NCBI RefSeq assembly: GCF_900104555.1
Contig: NZ_FNJU01000002.1
Span: forward strand, 372,001-436,000
DNA: 64,000 nt
Reading direction: 5' to 3'
From: Litchfieldia salsa
GTDB lineage: Bacteria > Bacillota > Bacilli > Bacillales > Bacillaceae_L
The notes beneath the pieces are model-generated. The model saw nothing but the letters and a program-made list of their open reading frames with translations. It was not told the origin of the DNA and searched no databases. This document shows, in pieces, positions 25,834-35,471 of this stretch (position 1 is the stretch's first letter; every line of letters starts with the position of its first letter). Both the position numbers and the translations under genes were made by a program.

Positions 25834-27267
25834 TCACCTTAGTGAAACAAGTTTTTTTCGATTTAACTTTGTTGGAACCGGGGGCATTACATCACTTGGA
25901 ATCGCAGGAGTGTATTGTTTCCCACCACAATTTCTTTCGAATTCTTTCTTAGCGTTTACTAAAACTTCTGATTGTAATAAAAGGTCGTACATAGACAGAG
26001 CCATTGTTTTTGCAGCCAGATGCATTCCCTTGTAACCAATCGATGACCCATAACAAGCGGTCGCCTGCCAAGAATGCGCTTGTACACCAACAGGAGCACA
26101 TGTGGTCATGACTTGCCCAATCGGCACAATCCAACTTACATCTCCAACATCTGTTGATCCTGCCATCGTTGTACCCTTTAACTGTGGGTAATAATAGTAT
26201 CCAGTTGGCAAAAGATCATCTACAGGATTACCAAATAATTTCTTTGAATTTTTTACAACTTTGGGATCAACTGTCTCCAAAATATTCCTAGCGAAAATAT
26301 ATTCTTCATCTGTAAAAAGTGGTGACCCAGCTAGTTTCATATTTTCATACATAAGATTATTTAATACATCGTTCGGTAATGTATCATAAGCAAATGCGAG
26401 AATTTCATGATGAACCTCTGTTTCTGTCATTAAGGCCGCACCTTGAGCTATATTATGTACCCTCCTAAGAATATCATCTACTTCATCCTTTGTAGTTGCT
26501 CTTAAGTAATACCATACACTTGCATGGTCTGGAACAATATTTGGAGCTAAGCCACCATTTGTAATGACATAATGAATCCTTGAGCCTTCAGGGATATGCT
26601 CCCTTAAGTAATTTGACCCTACGTTCATTAATTCAACTGCATCAAGTGCACTGCGACCAGCCTCTGGCGCACCTGCTGCGTGAGCTGTTATTCCTTTAAA
26701 ATGATATTTAATTGATACCATTGCTTGAGTACTCATATTAACACTGAAGTTTGCAGTTCCAGGATGCCAAGTAAGTGCACAATCTAAATCATCAAACACT
26801 CCTGCACGGGCCATAAACGTTTTACCTGAGAGCACTTCTTCTGCTGGACACCCATAATAGCGAATCGTCCCTTTTAAATCCTCAATATCCATAATCTCTT
26901 TCAAAGCAATGATCGCTTCGACACCTGCGGTTCCTAACAAATTATGGCCACATCCATGTCCAGGTCCATTGGGAACAACTTCTTCCTGAACTACACTAAC
27001 TTCCTGTGATAATCCAGGCAATGCGTCATATTCACCGAGAATTCCAATAATAGGTGAACCGATTCCATACTCAGCAATAAATGCTGTCGGAACTCCTCCA
27101 ACACCTGCGGTGATTTTAAATCCTACTTCTTTTAAAGTGGCCATTTGCAAATTTGACGCGAATGTTTCTTCATATGCAACTTGTGGGTTGTCCCAAATTT
27201 GTCTAGCAATATCTGTAAACCTGAATTCATGTCTCTGTATCCAATCTAAAAGGGTTTGTTTACTCAT
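25834..27267 (-). CDS. M20 family amidohydrolase (AbgB-like)
   Basis: A 477-residue M20D-type metallohydrolase resembling p-aminobenzoyl-glutamate hydrolase subunit B and related amidohydrolases. Metal-binding motifs visible are GEYDALPG, GHGCGHNLLG, CPAEEVLSGK, TWHPGT and the late GSTDVGDVSW. The dimerisation domain carries KGITAHAAGAPEAGRSALDA. It probably hydrolyses an N-acyl or p-aminobenzoyl amino acid amide; no AbgA partner or AbgT transporter is adjacent. Start ATG follows GGGAGTGATGACTC. Confidence 0.88.
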   Translation of the reverse strand: MSKQTLLDWIQRHEFRFTDIARQIWDNPQVAYEETFASNLQMATLKEVGFKITAGVGGVPTAFIAEYGIGSPIIGILGEYDALPGLSQEVSVVQEEVVPNGPGHGCGHNLLGTAGVEAIIALKEIMDIEDLKGTIRYYGCPAEEVLSGKTFMARAGVFDDLDCALTWHPGTANFSVNMSTQAMVSIKYHFKGITAHAAGAPEAGRSALDAVELMNVGSNYLREHIPEGSRIHYVITNGGLAPNIVPDHASVWYYLRATTKDEVDDILRRVHNIAQGAALMTETEVHHEILAFAYDTLPNDVLNNLMYENMKLAGSPLFTDEEYIFARNILETVDPKVVKNSKKLFGNPVDDLLPTGYYYYPQLKGTTMAGSTDVGDVSWIVPIGQVMTTCAPVGVQAHSWQATACYGSSIGYKGMHLAAKTMALSMYDLLLQSEVLVNAKKEFERNCGGKQYTPAIPSDVMPPVPTKLNRKKLVSLR

Positions 27268-27550
27268 GAGTCATCACTCCCTATATTTATCTTTAAATCT
27301 AATCAGTAGAAGTTACGTTGTGCTAATTTTTTAAATAGTGAATACACTCAGATTAAACGACTCTTTTAAAAAGAACAAGTTCTTAGTTAGATATTCTCAC
27401 CTATAAATTATTATAACGTCCTAACGACTTACAACAATTTGTCGTAAATCATTCATATTTTATATAGCTAAAATTGTAAAAAATAATAAGGAAGAATCTG
27501 TTTTATTAAACAGCATTGTCTATGGAGTTCATATGAAAGGGGTTTTTAAA

Positions 27551-27748
27551 ATGAAATTATTTCATGCTCCTCAATTTTTTACATTGTCACTTGCTGTTAT
27601 TATGCTATGCACGATGCTTTTGTTTATCTATTATACAAATGATGTAACACAGAGAAACAGCCAAATTCAAAAAACAACTATTTACGAAATTCACCCATCT
27701 GCTACAGAGCTTTTTAAACAGCTCCCTACTAGTGCTTCAAAACTATAA
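27551..27748 (+). CDS. Small membrane protein, unknown function
   Basis: A 65-residue product with a single hydrophobic helix at about residues 9-27 (FFTLSLAVIMLCTMLLFIYY) and a short outside tail rich in Gln/Thr/Ser. The ATG at 27551 is preferred because GAAAGGGG is eight bases upstream; an ATG at 27533 would place that site inside the gene. I recognise no family. It converges on hpf across a bidirectional terminator. Confidence 0.55.
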   Translation: MKLFHAPQFFTLSLAVIMLCTMLLFIYYTNDVTQRNSQIQKTTIYEIHPSATELFKQLPTSASKL

Positions 27749-27771
27749 TAAAGATATAATATCTAATAGAA

Positions 27772-27800
27772 AAGGTGAAGGTTATCTTCCCCTTCACCTT
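27772..27800. terminator. Bidirectional terminator before hpf
   Basis: AAGGTGAAGG pairs perfectly with CCTTCACCTT around a nine-base loop; both outward sides are T/A-rich. It serves the small membrane protein gene and hpf. Confidence 0.75.
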
Positions 27801-27812
27801 CTCATGTTCTAT

Positions 27813-28364
27813 TTAACCAACTTGGTTAATCATTTTTGTTTGGTTAGGAGTAATTAAACCATAATTCCCATCACTCGTTTTATATATAGCTCTTAACTCA
27901 TTAGTAATGTCATCAAAGAAATAAAGATGTTTTTGTTGATACAACTCCAATTGTAGGATGGCCTCTTCTACATTCATTGGTTTATACAACTTTCTAAGAG
28001 AGAGTTGATTACTTTTTATCTTGTTTATTTTACGCTTTTTATTAGAAGATTGTACAATCGGTGGTTGTTTAGGTTTCCGATTATATTTTGTTTTATATTT
28101 TCGAATTTGACGTTTCATTTTCTCTTCTGCGATATCGATTGACTTGTAGAGGTCATCTGAATGTGCTTCAGCACGTATAAACGTCCCATGTAACGATATA
28201 TTTATTTCAATACATTGTTGGTTTTTTTCTACATATGCATTGACATGAACGTTTGCGTCGATTGGCTCCTCAAAATATTGTTCAATACGTCCAACTTTTT
28301 CGTGGATATAATATTTTATTGCTTCTGTTAGTTGAAGATTTTTTCCATAGATGATCAAGTTCAT
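27813..28364 (-). CDS. hpf: Ribosome hibernation promoting factor, long form
   Basis: A 183-residue long HPF (YvyD type). The N-terminal domain (residues 1-100; MNLIIYGKNLQLTEAIKYYI, EAHSDDLYKSIDIAEEKMKR) binds the 30S decoding site. A basic linker (KTKYNRKPKQPP, KKRKINKIK) leads to the C-terminal dimerisation domain (KPMNVEEAILQLELYQQKHLYFFDD...GLITPN) that joins two 70S into 100S. In Bacillus it is induced in stationary phase and stress. The 200-bp upstream region shows no sigma-B or sigma-H promoter that I could fix with confidence. Confidence 0.95.
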   Translation of the reverse strand: MNLIIYGKNLQLTEAIKYYIHEKVGRIEQYFEEPIDANVHVNAYVEKNQQCIEINISLHGTFIRAEAHSDDLYKSIDIAEEKMKRQIRKYKTKYNRKPKQPPIVQSSNKKRKINKIKSNQLSLRKLYKPMNVEEAILQLELYQQKHLYFFDDITNELRAIYKTSDGNYGLITPNQTKMINQVG

Positions 28365-28573
28365 TTCTTATTCATCTCCTGTATTATGATTTTTTTCACA
28401 AAAAACATAAGACATTGCAACTAACCCCCCAAGACGACACGTCCTAAGGCACTTTGATAACCTCCTTTCATTTGTTTATAACCCTAGTATTCCACATTTT
28501 TACCATTTTTTTATTTTGATTGTTACAATAATGTGAAATAAAATTTTATAAATAGAGGTTTCTGATATAATTT

Positions 28574-28966
28574 CTAATCCAAAAATCGTTTCCTTACATC
28601 TGGTTTTGGAATCATACAACTCTCCTGTTTACCAAACCACCTATAGCGATTTTTCGCAATTAGTTCGTATACTGTATCTCTCATAAAACGTGGTAAAGCT
28701 TGAAGAACACTCATATATTTCCATGGACTCGTTAAATCACTACAAATCCTTAATACTGCATCTGATTTGGTATAAGCTTGCTCATCAACAATAAGCACGA
28801 TACTATCAATTTCTTCTTTAATTTTGTATTTTTTTAACATCTCTTTCCCTGTTTTACCCTGAAGTGAAGCAAATAAAAATGAAGATTTTGGATCTCTGTT
28901 TATAATGAACTGGACACTTGTATTACAAAAGTTGCATGTACCATCATATAATATCGTTTTTTTCAA
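28574..28966 (-). CDS. DCC-family thiol-disulfide oxidoreductase-like protein
   Basis: A 130-residue protein with the family start YDGTCNFCNTSV (CxxC, residues about 8-16), followed by INRDPKSSFLFASLQG and DAVLRICSDL, the conserved pattern of DCC (DUF393, YuxK) proteins. The thioredoxin-like redox role is inferred from the CxxC and not well demonstrated. The start is TTG after AAAGGAGATG. It is divergent from the LytS-type kinase gene. Confidence 0.88.
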   Translation of the reverse strand: MKKTILYDGTCNFCNTSVQFIINRDPKSSFLFASLQGKTGKEMLKKYKIKEEIDSIVLIVDEQAYTKSDAVLRICSDLTSPWKYMSVLQALPRFMRDTVYELIAKNRYRWFGKQESCMIPKPDVRKRFLD

Positions 28967-29052
28967 GACTACATCTCCTTTGAAATATAAGGTTATTAAT
29001 ATATACTTTCCATTGATATAATAGATTTAATATCATGTATAGGAGAATCTAT

Positions 29053-30771
29053 ATGTTTGAACTCATGTTAACAATGTTAGAGCGTTTAGGTATTATTGTC
29101 ACGATCGCCTTTATCTTAACTCGTTTTCGTTTCTTTAGACAAATGATACATCAAGAAGATATTACGTGGAAGCAACAAGTAAGTGCAATTATCTTCTTTG
29201 GATTTTTCGGGATTATCGGGACTTATTCAGGACTAGCATATAGTACAGACTCTCTTCAATTTGACCGGATTACATACGATTTAACACAAGACGAAGCATT
29301 AGCAAACTCTAGGGTCATTGGTGTGATTATCGCTGGTATCTTAGGAGGATATAAGGTCGGAATCGGTGCAGGCTTAATTGCTGGCGTTCATCGTTTCTCC
29401 TTAGGTGGATTTACAGATTTGGCTTGTGGTCTATCAGCAATTATTGCTGGTATCATAGCTGGATATTTTCATACAAGAAACAAACATATCACCCTCACTT
29501 CTGCATTTATTATCTGTGCATTAGCGGAAGCGTTTCAAATGCTCATTATATTATTAATGGCAAGACCCTTCTCACAAGCACTAACTTTAGTGGAGAATAT
29601 TGGCATTCCAATGATTATTGCAAATGGAATTGGCTCTGCTCTATTCTTATTAATCATTAGAAACCTTGTTGGCGAAGAAGAAAAGGCAGGTGCCCTACAA
29701 GCACAAAAAGCATTAAGATTAGCAGAGTTGACGCTCATCTATTTACGTAAAGGCTTAAATGTAGAATCTGCCAAAGAAACGTGTGCCATCATTTATCGAG
29801 AAGTAGATGCAAGTGCAGTATCGATTACAGATAAGGAAAAGATATTAGCACACATCGGTTCTGCTAGTGATCACCATAAGGAACTTTTACCGATTCAGAC
29901 AGATGTTACTAGAAAAGTAATACAAAGAGGAAAACTTGTTGTTGCAGGCCATAAAGAAATTCATTGTACTGTAAGAGAATGTCCATTAAATGCCGTTGTG
30001 ATTGCCCCACTTAAACAAAGAGGTGAAGTAATTGGCACTCTAAAGTTTTACTTCAAAACAGAAAGAGAAATCACAAATGTCGTCATCCAATTAATTAAAG
30101 GGCTGAGTTCCCTTCTTAGCAATCAATTAGATATGGCAGAGTCTGATAGAGCTTATCAACTCGCAAAAGAAGCAGAAATAAAATCACTACAAGCACAAAT
30201 AAGCCCACATTTTTTATTTAATACGTTGAATATTATCGTCTCCTTAATACGGATCGATCAAAATAAGGCTCGACAGCTACTCATCGCACTTTCGCACTTT
30301 TTAAGGCAAAATCTATCCGGTACTACTATGAAGTGGACTACACTTGAAGCTGAATTAAGACATGTACGTGCATATCTTTCAATCGAAGAAGCCCGTTTCG
30401 TTGATAAATTAATAGTGTCCTATAGCATTGATGATCACCTACTATTAACTAAAATACCTCCATTAACATTACAACCGATTGTCGAAAATGCAGTTAAACA
30501 TGGGATAAGAGAGAAACATAGTGATTGTAGAATCTTGATATCTATTAAGAAAACAGGGAAGTCCACTGTAGTTTCTGTAACAGATAACGGTAAGGGAATC
30601 GATGAAATTGAACTTAAGAAACTAGGTAAACGTTTTATTCCATCTGAAGAAAGTACGGGAATAGGTCTATATAATGTAAATCGTCGACTTGTGATGATGC
30701 TCGGCGAGAAATCAAGATTAACAATTGAGAGTGAGGGTGGAAAGGGTACAAAGGTATCGTTCACCATCTAA
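29053..30771 (+). CDS. LytS-family sensor histidine kinase
   Basis: A 572-residue sensor with an N-terminal 5TMR-LYT domain of about six helices (residues 1-205), a GAF-like domain (about 225-355), the His_kinase motif ISPHFLFNTLNIIV near residue 393 and an HATPase with LQPIVENAVKHG and DNGKGI. The ATG at 29053 has AGGAGA upstream; the frame opens 18 bp earlier at an ATG that would include that site. It pairs with the LytTR regulator 29 bp downstream. Bacillus relatives (LytST) sense pyruvate or membrane state. Confidence 0.92.
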   Translation: MFELMLTMLERLGIIVTIAFILTRFRFFRQMIHQEDITWKQQVSAIIFFGFFGIIGTYSGLAYSTDSLQFDRITYDLTQDEALANSRVIGVIIAGILGGYKVGIGAGLIAGVHRFSLGGFTDLACGLSAIIAGIIAGYFHTRNKHITLTSAFIICALAEAFQMLIILLMARPFSQALTLVENIGIPMIIANGIGSALFLLIIRNLVGEEEKAGALQAQKALRLAELTLIYLRKGLNVESAKETCAIIYREVDASAVSITDKEKILAHIGSASDHHKELLPIQTDVTRKVIQRGKLVVAGHKEIHCTVRECPLNAVVIAPLKQRGEVIGTLKFYFKTEREITNVVIQLIKGLSSLLSNQLDMAESDRAYQLAKEAEIKSLQAQISPHFLFNTLNIIVSLIRIDQNKARQLLIALSHFLRQNLSGTTMKWTTLEAELRHVRAYLSIEEARFVDKLIVSYSIDDHLLLTKIPPLTLQPIVENAVKHGIREKHSDCRILISIKKTGKSTVVSVTDNGKGIDEIELKKLGKRFIPSEESTGIGLYNVNRRLVMMLGEKSRLTIESEGGKGTKVSFTI

Positions 30772-30800
30772 CTTATATAGGCGGAAGGAAGGAAAATAAA

Positions 30801-31529
30801 ATGAAAACATTAAAGGTTTTAATCGTAGATGACGAACGGTATAGCCGAAATGAATTGTCACATTTACTAAGTTGTTATGAGAACATAGAAATTGTTGGTG
30901 AAGCTGATAATGGAGAATCTGCTATTATGAAAAGCATCCAGCTTCAACCTGACGTGGTATTTCTTGATATTGAAATGCCACAATTAAATGGAATGGAGGC
31001 GGCCTCATCACTCAAAGAACTCAAAAAGAAACCTCTTATCGTGTTCGCAACTGCTTATCCAGATTTTGCTGTTGTGGCTTTTAGACATGAAGCTGTAGAT
31101 TACTTAGTTAAACCATATGATGAAGTACAATTAAAGGAGACGATATTAAGATTAGAAAAGCTTCTTTTATTTACTCCTACAACCGAGGAATTACCTTCTT
31201 TAAATAAATTAGCCATTGAAGGTGACGAAGAAATTAACTATATTGATCCAAAACATGTCATGTATATTTATCGTGAGGAACGGTATACTCGGCTCGTTTT
31301 AGAAGATCGCGAATTTGAAACCAAATCACCTCTAAAGGAGTTTGAAACTAGATTAAAAGATTATTCATTTTTCCGAATCCATAAAAGTTATCTTGTGAAT
31401 TTGTCATATGTTGCTAAATTAATTCCTTGGTTTAATGGTGCCTATCACTTAGAACTTAAGGGAAAGAAAGAACTACTCTCTGTTAGTCGAAATTATGTAA
31501 AAGGTTTACGAACCAGACTTGAATTATAA
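30801..31529 (+). CDS. LytTR-family response regulator
   Basis: A 242-residue regulator: receiver domain (residues 1-120) with DDERYSR, phospho-acceptor Asp in VFLDIEMPQLNG near residue 55 and the lysine of YLVKPYD; then a LytTR DNA-binding domain (about 140-240; YIYREERYTRLVL, FFRIHKSYLVNL, SVSRNYVKGLR). The preceding kinase and following cstA suggest it controls cstA transcription, as LytST-like systems do for pyruvate carriers in other bacteria. Confidence 0.93.
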   Translation: MKTLKVLIVDDERYSRNELSHLLSCYENIEIVGEADNGESAIMKSIQLQPDVVFLDIEMPQLNGMEAASSLKELKKKPLIVFATAYPDFAVVAFRHEAVDYLVKPYDEVQLKETILRLEKLLLFTPTTEELPSLNKLAIEGDEEINYIDPKHVMYIYREERYTRLVLEDREFETKSPLKEFETRLKDYSFFRIHKSYLVNLSYVAKLIPWFNGAYHLELKGKKELLSVSRNYVKGLRTRLEL

Positions 31530-31651
31530 TCCAATTCAGTTTGATATCCTCAGAGTGCATGTTATTCTCCATTTTTAACATGTTAAACAATATTCTCGAC
31601 ATCTTACTCCTTGGTCCCCCTTTTTGATAGCTTTTTCAAGTAAACTGTGTT

Positions 31652-31665
31652 TGTAAGCGTATTCA
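31652..31665. promoter_or_regulatory. cre (CcpA) box upstream of cstA
   Basis: TGTAAGCGTATTCA matches TGNAANCGNWWNCA at every position. It lies 18 bp before the cstA start codon and next to its AGGAGG site, so CcpA binding would repress cstA when glucose is present. Confidence 0.65.
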
Positions 31666-31683
31666 ACAAAAGGAGGAGTTAAG

Positions 31684-33126
31684 ATGTTTACATTTCTCGG
31701 GGGAGTTATATTATTAATCATCGGGTATTTCACATATGGAAAATTTGTAGAAAAAGTATTTGGACCAAAGCAAGAACGTAGTACACCTGCATTTACCCAT
31801 AAAGATGGGGTTGATTACCTTCCAATGAGTGAAAAGAAAAACTCACTCATACAATTACTAAATATTGCCGGAGTAGGACCTATCTTCGGACCAATCATGG
31901 GAGCTTTATATGGTCCTGTAGCATTTGTATGGATTGTGATCGGCTGTATTTTCGCAGGGGCTGTTCATGATTACTTAACAGGAATGATTTCAATTAGAAA
32001 CCGAGGAGCTCACCTTCCAGAGCTAGCAGGCAAGTTCTTAGGGAAATTTATGAAGCATGTTGTAAATGGATTTGCTGTTCTATTGTTGTTATTAGTTGGA
32101 ACTGTATTTGTCACTGCACCAGCAGGTCTACTTAACAATTTACTAGGTGATTGGTCATCAATGGGGATGATCCTAGGGGTAATCTTCGTTTATTATGTAT
32201 TAGCAACATTATTACCAGTTGATAAAATCATTGGTCGTTTTTATCCAATCTTTGGAGCATTACTCTTAATTTCAGCTGTAGGTGTTGGAGGAGCGTTAAT
32301 TTTCACTGGTGCTCCAATTCCTGAATTATCATTTTCAAACTTTCATCCTGACAATGCACCGATCTTTCCATTATTATTCTTAACAATCTCTTGTGGTGCA
32401 CTTTCAGGATTTCATGCAACCCAAACACCTATCATCTCGCGTACAACCCAAAATGAAAGCCAAGGACGCAAAATCTTCTATGGCATGATGATTACAGAAG
32501 GTGTAATCGCTATGATTTGGGCTGCGGCAGCAATGAGCTTATTTGATGGTCCAGTTGGATTAAATGAAATTCTTGCAACAGGCGGAACTGGATTAGTAGT
32601 TAGTGAGGTTTCGACTGCAATGTTAGGAGCTATCGGTGGGACTTTAGCTGTACTTGGAGTCATTATTCTACCAATTACTTCTGGAGATACCGCTTTTAGA
32701 AGTGCTCGGATGATTATTGCAGATTATCTCAAGATCTCACAAAAGAAGATTGCTTCCCGTTTATGGATTGCGGTTCCATTATTTATCATTTCATTTGCAC
32801 TAACAAAAATAGACTTTACCTTATTGTGGCGTTACTTCTCATGGGCGAACCAATCAACTGCAGTTATTGCACTATGGGTTGCTGCAATGTATTTATTCAT
32901 CGCGAAGAAAAACTACTGGATTGCAATGATTCCAGGAGTATTTATGACAATGGCTACATCAACCTATATATTAAATGCTCCAATTGGATTCGGGATTAAT
33001 TTAACTACCTCATATATACTTGCTGCAATTATAACAGTTGCGATAACTGTAATATTCTTCGTAGCAGCAAAAAAGGCTAGAAATAGTGATATTGAGCTTG
33101 ATGAAGATATTACAAAAGTTGCATAG
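31684..33126 (+). CDS. cstA: CstA-family carbon starvation protein / peptide or pyruvate transporter
   Basis: A 480-residue membrane protein with about 13 helices. Family features are GVGPIFGPIMGALYGP, AGAVHDYLTGMIS, SGFHATQTPIISRTT and LPITSGDTAFRSAR. It is the short form, lacking the long C-terminal extension of E. coli CstA/BtsT (about 700 residues). Homologues take up pyruvate or peptides during carbon limitation. A perfect cre box and the upstream LytST-type pair indicate control by both catabolite repression and an extracellular signal. Confidence 0.9.
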   Translation: MFTFLGGVILLIIGYFTYGKFVEKVFGPKQERSTPAFTHKDGVDYLPMSEKKNSLIQLLNIAGVGPIFGPIMGALYGPVAFVWIVIGCIFAGAVHDYLTGMISIRNRGAHLPELAGKFLGKFMKHVVNGFAVLLLLLVGTVFVTAPAGLLNNLLGDWSSMGMILGVIFVYYVLATLLPVDKIIGRFYPIFGALLLISAVGVGGALIFTGAPIPELSFSNFHPDNAPIFPLLFLTISCGALSGFHATQTPIISRTTQNESQGRKIFYGMMITEGVIAMIWAAAAMSLFDGPVGLNEILATGGTGLVVSEVSTAMLGAIGGTLAVLGVIILPITSGDTAFRSARMIIADYLKISQKKIASRLWIAVPLFIISFALTKIDFTLLWRYFSWANQSTAVIALWVAAMYLFIAKKNYWIAMIPGVFMTMATSTYILNAPIGFGINLTTSYILAAIITVAITVIFFVAAKKARNSDIELDEDITKVA

Positions 33127-33151
33127 AAAAAGGTGCCTCTGGCACCTTTTT
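33127..33151. terminator. Bidirectional terminator between cstA and the antiporter gene
   Basis: AAAAAGGTGCC, TCT and GGCACCTTTTT form an 11-bp perfect stem with a three-base loop and T runs on both strands. It serves cstA and the convergent antiporter gene. Confidence 0.9.
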
Positions 33152-33175
33152 CTATATCTAACATTTATTTAATTA

Positions 33176-35239
33176 TCAGTAAAAATCATTCTTAAATAAA
33201 ACTTCCTTTGGAAGCTCTGTACCAGTTGTACCTCGAACATCGATTTCTTTTTCCTCTTGTGGATAATAAATAATGAAGGTTTCATGGTTCATGGCTGCAA
33301 GTTTACCTGGTATTATTTCCAACTCTGGGTGCCATGCAACTGTGCCTTTTCTTGCACTTACTACTATAATTAAATCATCATTTCTTTGTGGACTTGGTTC
33401 GAAGTATAATGTATCCCAATCTTCTACTTCTTTTACACTCGTCACAGGGTTTGATTTAATTTCCTTTAAGAATTTTTCATATTTACTAGCCTCATCATCT
33501 ATTACAATGCATACTAACTGTGCACCAAGATCATTGGTCATCATTTTTATTTGCATCAGTGCTTCTTTAAACCCTCTAGAATGATCAATTCCTTTTGGCA
33601 AAATAGCGATAATTCTCTTTGTTGTGCTTAATGGATGTTTTAGCTTCGCTATTATAATTGATTGAGAGGTTTGTTCTACAAGCTGATCAAGAACATTCCC
33701 AAAAATACGTTGTGGAGTAGAACGCTTCCCCTCCCACCCAACAATGACCATCGATATTCTTTCTTCAACAATTGCTCTTGCTATCCCATTTGCAATATTA
33801 TGGTCAACTCTAGTCACCAATTTAACGGGTACATCAGCACCTGATGCATACATTACGGTATGTCCTAACATCTTTTCTGCATTTGCAATTTCACCCTCAG
33901 CTGTTCGCATGTCTTTCTTAACAATCCTTAATGGATATAAAGGCTGATCCATAGATGTGTTTTTTCTAAGCACAAATCCTAGATCTAGTAGTGATTCCAT
34001 TGTATCAGGGTTTGCCATAGGAATCATGATACGTTCTGGTGCATCACCTTTTTCATATGGCTGTTGTTCTTCATGTAATGAAATTTCTCTACCAAATTTC
34101 TCAACTAAATATGGACCTACAATACAAGTACCTAGAATCATAATAATAACGCCATTAACTGTAGATTGATCTAATAAACCAACATCAAAACCTACTAATG
34201 TAGCAGCTAATGTGGCAGCTGCTTGTGGGATGGTTAAACCGAATGTTATATTTCTCTCTTCATTACTATATTTGTAAATTTTGCTTGTGATCCATGCTGC
34301 TGCATACTTTCCAATCATTACACCAACAAGAATCAATATAGTTAGGATCCATGCTTTTGGGTCACTTATTAACACACCTAAATCCATTAACATCCCGACA
34401 GAAAGAAGGAAAAAGGGAATGAATAAAGCATTTGCTGTAAAACGAATGCGATTCATCAGCGGCCCTTGGTCAAATACAAGACGGTTTAATGCCAGTCCTG
34501 ATAAAAATGCACCTATAATTGGTTCAACACCTGCTAAGATTGCCAAAAATGCAGAAAGAAATAATACGACAATCACATATGTAAAAACCTTATCTCCTTC
34601 ATTTCCCATGTTTTTAAATATCCATTTAGACAAAATAGGAATTCCAATCAAATTTAATATCGTGAAAATTGTCAAAGAAATGATTAGAGTAACGAAAAAT
34701 GCAATCGATAAATCCCCTGTAGCAGCCCCAGTAATTACGGCTAGAATTAAGAGAGCTAAAGTATCTGTTAATAAAGTCCCACCGACTGCAGTCGTTACTG
34801 CCTTATTTTTAGATATACCTAATCGGCTAGCAATTGGATATCCAAGTAATGTGTGTGACCCTAGAATTGAGCCTAAAAGAATTGAAGCTGCTAAACTATA
34901 TTCAAGAAAAAGTCCAATCCCAGTTCCTAAGATGAGTGGAATAAAAAATGAAAGCAACCCAAAAGTAATACTTCGATTCCGATATTTTTTAAATCCATCT
35001 ATATCCATTTCAAGGCCAGCAATAAAAATAATAAATAACAATCCAACAGTCCCGAGTAATTCAATCGTTTGACCGCGCTGAAGTACTCCAAGTCCGTGTG
35101 GCCCTATGACTACACCAGCAATAATTGGACCAATGATACCTGGTATTTTTAAAAGTCTCATTAACATTGGACTAATTAAAAAAACTGTCATAGAAAGAGC
35201 AAAAACAATAACAGGATTTGTTAGAGGTAGCTCAAACAT
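33176..35239 (-). CDS. CPA2-type cation:proton antiporter with UspA-like C-terminal domain
   Basis: A 687-residue protein. Residues about 1-390 form a Na+/H+ exchanger domain with some eleven helices (GPHGLGVL, IFIAGLEMDIDGFKKYR, ILGSHTLLGYPIASRL, EPIIGAFLSGLALNR). The cytoplasmic part contains universal-stress-protein-like halves (RIMIPMANPDT; VGWEGKRSTPQRIFGNVLDQ; GTVAWHPEL). ATG 35239 is preferred with AGGAGGAGATTG upstream; the longer frame to 35284 has no ribosome site. Likely K+ or Na+ exchange with nucleotide or stress sensing; the ion is unknown. Monocistronic. Confidence 0.88.
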   Translation of the reverse strand: MFELPLTNPVIVFALSMTVFLISPMLMRLLKIPGIIGPIIAGVVIGPHGLGVLQRGQTIELLGTVGLLFIIFIAGLEMDIDGFKKYRNRSITFGLLSFFIPLILGTGIGLFLEYSLAASILLGSILGSHTLLGYPIASRLGISKNKAVTTAVGGTLLTDTLALLILAVITGAATGDLSIAFFVTLIISLTIFTILNLIGIPILSKWIFKNMGNEGDKVFTYVIVVLFLSAFLAILAGVEPIIGAFLSGLALNRLVFDQGPLMNRIRFTANALFIPFFLLSVGMLMDLGVLISDPKAWILTILILVGVMIGKYAAAWITSKIYKYSNEERNITFGLTIPQAAATLAATLVGFDVGLLDQSTVNGVIIMILGTCIVGPYLVEKFGREISLHEEQQPYEKGDAPERIMIPMANPDTMESLLDLGFVLRKNTSMDQPLYPLRIVKKDMRTAEGEIANAEKMLGHTVMYASGADVPVKLVTRVDHNIANGIARAIVEERISMVIVGWEGKRSTPQRIFGNVLDQLVEQTSQSIIIAKLKHPLSTTKRIIAILPKGIDHSRGFKEALMQIKMMTNDLGAQLVCIVIDDEASKYEKFLKEIKSNPVTSVKEVEDWDTLYFEPSPQRNDDLIIVVSARKGTVAWHPELEIIPGKLAAMNHETFIIYYPQEEKEIDVRGTTGTELPKEVLFKNDFY

Positions 35240-35471
35240 ATCAATCTCCTCCTTTTTAAGTCTTACATTTGAATTTCTCATCATCTTTTCTAATCATTAT
35301 TAAAATCAGGTTTTTTAATAATATATCATAGAAGAAGTCTCTTCTTTTACTTCATTTCCTCATTATGCATTTTAAAAGATAGAATTTGATTAAAAAATAA
35401 ATTTCGTGTTGCGAAATACCTTTCTTATCATTAAAATAGAATTTAGTTTGTTAATTTAAGGAGAACACAAC

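Noticed and set aside
28436-28470. Minimal leader frame (AAAGGAGG, then GTG CCT TAG) upstream of hpf
   Set aside because: A two-codon frame after a good ribosome site is suggestive, but no attenuator structure or regulatory logic could be seen.
34281-35072. 263-residue plus-strand frame inside the antiporter gene
   Set aside because: It is antisense to a clearly recognisable antiporter, has an unnatural Lys/Ile/Asn composition and no ribosome site.
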